Shown here in pieces: positions 6,745 through 7,507 of a stretch of 7,507 nt of DNA. Position 1 is the first letter of the stretch; every line of letters starts with the position of its first letter. A model generated the notes under the pieces. That model was given only the letters and a program-made list of their open reading frames with translations, did no database searches and had not been told where the DNA came from. A program made the translations under genes and the position numbers. Origin of the DNA: Bacteroidales bacterium (GTDB lineage: Bacteria; Bacteroidota; Bacteroidia; Bacteroidales; Bacteroidaceae); NCBI GenBank assembly GCA_004555055.1, contig SFJN01000128.1:1-7507 (forward strand), read 5' to 3'.

Positions 6745-7260
6745 TTATTCGGTGCGACCGTACTTCATTTCATCACCATTGGCATCGTACTGTTTCCGCT
6801 TGCCCACAGGCGGCGCTGTAAGTGTGATGCGAATCACTGCCGTACGAGCCATACTCCGCAACACCGCGGCATCGAAAGCAACCATGTGAGAGGGTAGAAA
6901 ACGTTTGCAAATGGCACGCAAAGCCTCCCTTTTCTCCGCATCATCAGTCACAATTTCCGCATGGCCATAGGCAATGGCAGAATGGTATTCCAAAGTAAAA
7001 CTTCCATCTTTAGGACCGACTGTAGGCTTGCATTTGCTCACAGCAGTCAGACATACTTGTGGATGATGCCGCAGAATGTCCAGTTTCCTGCCTTCCGGGG
7101 CACAATGGAAATAAAAGGTATGGCTGCCTATACGGGACAGAGACAGCGGAAGGACGTAAGGAGTGCCGTCTACATCTGTCATGCCAACGGTCATATAAGG
7201 TGCCCTGTCCATCACTTCCAATGCCCAGGCGGCATCCATTTCTCGGCTTTTCTTTCTCAT
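6745..7260 (-). CDS. Nim-like pyridoxamine 5'-phosphate oxidase-family flavoprotein
   Basis: This 171-aa protein belongs to the split-barrel FMN-binding family that includes the nitroimidazole resistance proteins (NimA type). Signs are the opening MRKKSREM with a following helix, a strand pair reading YMTVGMTDVDGTPYVLPLSL, the motif FYFHCAPEGRKLDIL (H52, probably equivalent to the active-site His of Nim proteins), and YHSAIAYGHAEIVTDDAEKREAL in the second half. Family members are usually FMN-binding dimers that reduce small nitro- or heterocyclic compounds, or have unknown substrates. Nitroimidazole resistance is not shown here; many chromosomal homologues do not confer it. The C-terminus, about 20 residues from PPVGKRKQ on, is polar. 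It converges on the glycosyltransferase gene with 17 bp between stop codons. No strong promoter box was found upstream of 7260. Confidence 0.9.
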   Translation of the reverse strand: MRKKSREMDAAWALEVMDRAPYMTVGMTDVDGTPYVLPLSLSRIGSHTFYFHCAPEGRKLDILRHHPQVCLTAVSKCKPTVGPKDGSFTLEYHSAIAYGHAEIVTDDAEKREALRAICKRFLPSHMVAFDAAVLRSMARTAVIRITLTAPPVGKRKQYDANGDEMKYGRTE

Positions 7261-7335
7261 AGCATCATTTTTCTTTAAAGGGAGGTTCTATAAATTATCT
7301 TAAGGCGAGTTTTAGACTATTGCGCAGTAGGTTTT

Positions 7336-7460
7336 TGTTCTTCAAATACGCGCAAAGATTGTGCAAGGTGAGAGCAAGGCGAAAACTTGTTTTCAGTTAT
7401 GCCGAGCTGCAGCCAATCTTCGGCGAAGCCACAGCGGGCTATGTAAGTATTTGAAGAACA
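7336..7460. repeat. 14-bp inverted repeat enclosing the palindromic element
   Basis: TGTTCTTCAAATAC (7336-7349) is the exact reverse complement of GTATTTGAAGAACA (7447-7460), with 97 bp between the arms. The palindrome at 7355-7420 lies inside, but its centre is offset from that of the arms. A 14-bp perfect match is unlikely by chance in so short a span. The arms may be the ends of a repeat unit or a long-range stem in RNA. Confidence 0.7.
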
Positions 7461-7492
7461 GAAAGATGCAATGATTGTGCAAGGTGAGAGCA
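7352..7492. repeat. Direct repeat, two copies 116 bp apart
   Basis: The 25-bp blocks at 7352-7376 and 7468-7492 differ at one base. The shared core is ATTGTGCAAGGTGAGAGC. The first copy is the left arm of the palindrome at 7355-7420. The second begins a further unit that diverges and is cut by the window end. A weaker resemblance exists between 7302-7316 and the last 15 bases of the window. This suggests tandem or clustered units of an intergenic repeat. Confidence 0.75.
7355..7420. repeat. 66-bp imperfect palindrome, intergenic repeat unit
   Basis: The outer arms AAGATTG (7355-7361) and CAATCTT (7414-7420) pair. Next to them TGCA pairs with TGCA across a 2-nt bulge. The exact centre is the perfect hairpin GAAAAC-TT-GTTTTC (7381-7394). 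Outer and inner pairings share one centre (7387/7388), so a single long stem-loop is plausible in RNA or single-stranded DNA. A small palindrome CTTCG-G-CGAAG (7418-7428) abuts it. The layout resembles dispersed palindromic repeats found between genes in Bacteroidales; that resemblance is from memory and untested. Confidence 0.65.
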
Positions 7493-7507
7493 GAGGCTGA
7501 GTTTACT

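Larger units (their letters stand above)
7261..7507. other. Non-coding region upstream of the Nim-like gene, running off the window
   Basis: No gene is supported. The first about 40 bp are AT-rich and should contain the promoter of the minus-strand Nim-like gene; a partial -7 match (TAATTTAT, 7290-7297) is too poor to call. From about 7336 onward the DNA is taken up by a structured repeat with direct and inverted copies, which continues past the right edge. Confidence 0.55.

Noticed and set aside
7352..7507. CRISPR array
   Set aside because: Only two repeat copies 116 bp apart, internal palindrome, no regular spacers and no cas genes.

Overview
The window looks like chromosomal DNA of a Bacteroidales bacterium, most likely from or near the Prevotellaceae. 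Three things suggest this: the protein sequences (FtsH preceded by RsfS, a PMCA-type calcium ATPase, a Nim-like flavoprotein), the absence of clear Shine-Dalgarno sites before the genes, and TAnnTTTG-like boxes upstream. The genus is an inference from protein style and roughly balanced base composition, not from a marker gene.

Layout. Positions 1-213 are non-coding and hold an imperfect two-copy tandem repeat and homopolymer runs. Positions 214-2193 (minus) encode the membrane AAA+ protease FtsH. It is preceded on the same strand by the ribosome silencing factor RsfS (2254-2613), and the two probably form an operon. Positions 2614-3048 are a divergent spacer. Inside it lies a segment of about 270 bp bounded by 11-bp inverted repeats of T5G6/C6A5 type. 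Positions 3049-5625 (plus) encode a calcium-transporting P-type ATPase. Two hairpins follow, one spanning the end of its ORF and one in the 142-bp spacer. A family 2 glycosyltransferase (5768-6727, plus) comes next. It converges, with only 17 bp between stop codons, on a Nim-like/pyridoxamine-phosphate-oxidase-like flavoprotein gene (6745-7260, minus). Positions 7261-7507 are non-coding and hold a structured repeat: a 66-bp imperfect palindrome, a partial second copy 116 bp further on, and a 14-bp inverted repeat.

How the genes fit together. RsfS and FtsH are housekeeping functions: ribosome shutdown in starvation, and membrane protein quality control. The ATPase, glycosyltransferase and flavoprotein look like independent single genes; no shared pathway is evident. 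I found no defence system, integrase, transposase, CRISPR array, tRNA or rRNA. The least explained DNA is in the spacers, where two repeat-like elements deserve attention. The five protein genes are ordinary members of known families.
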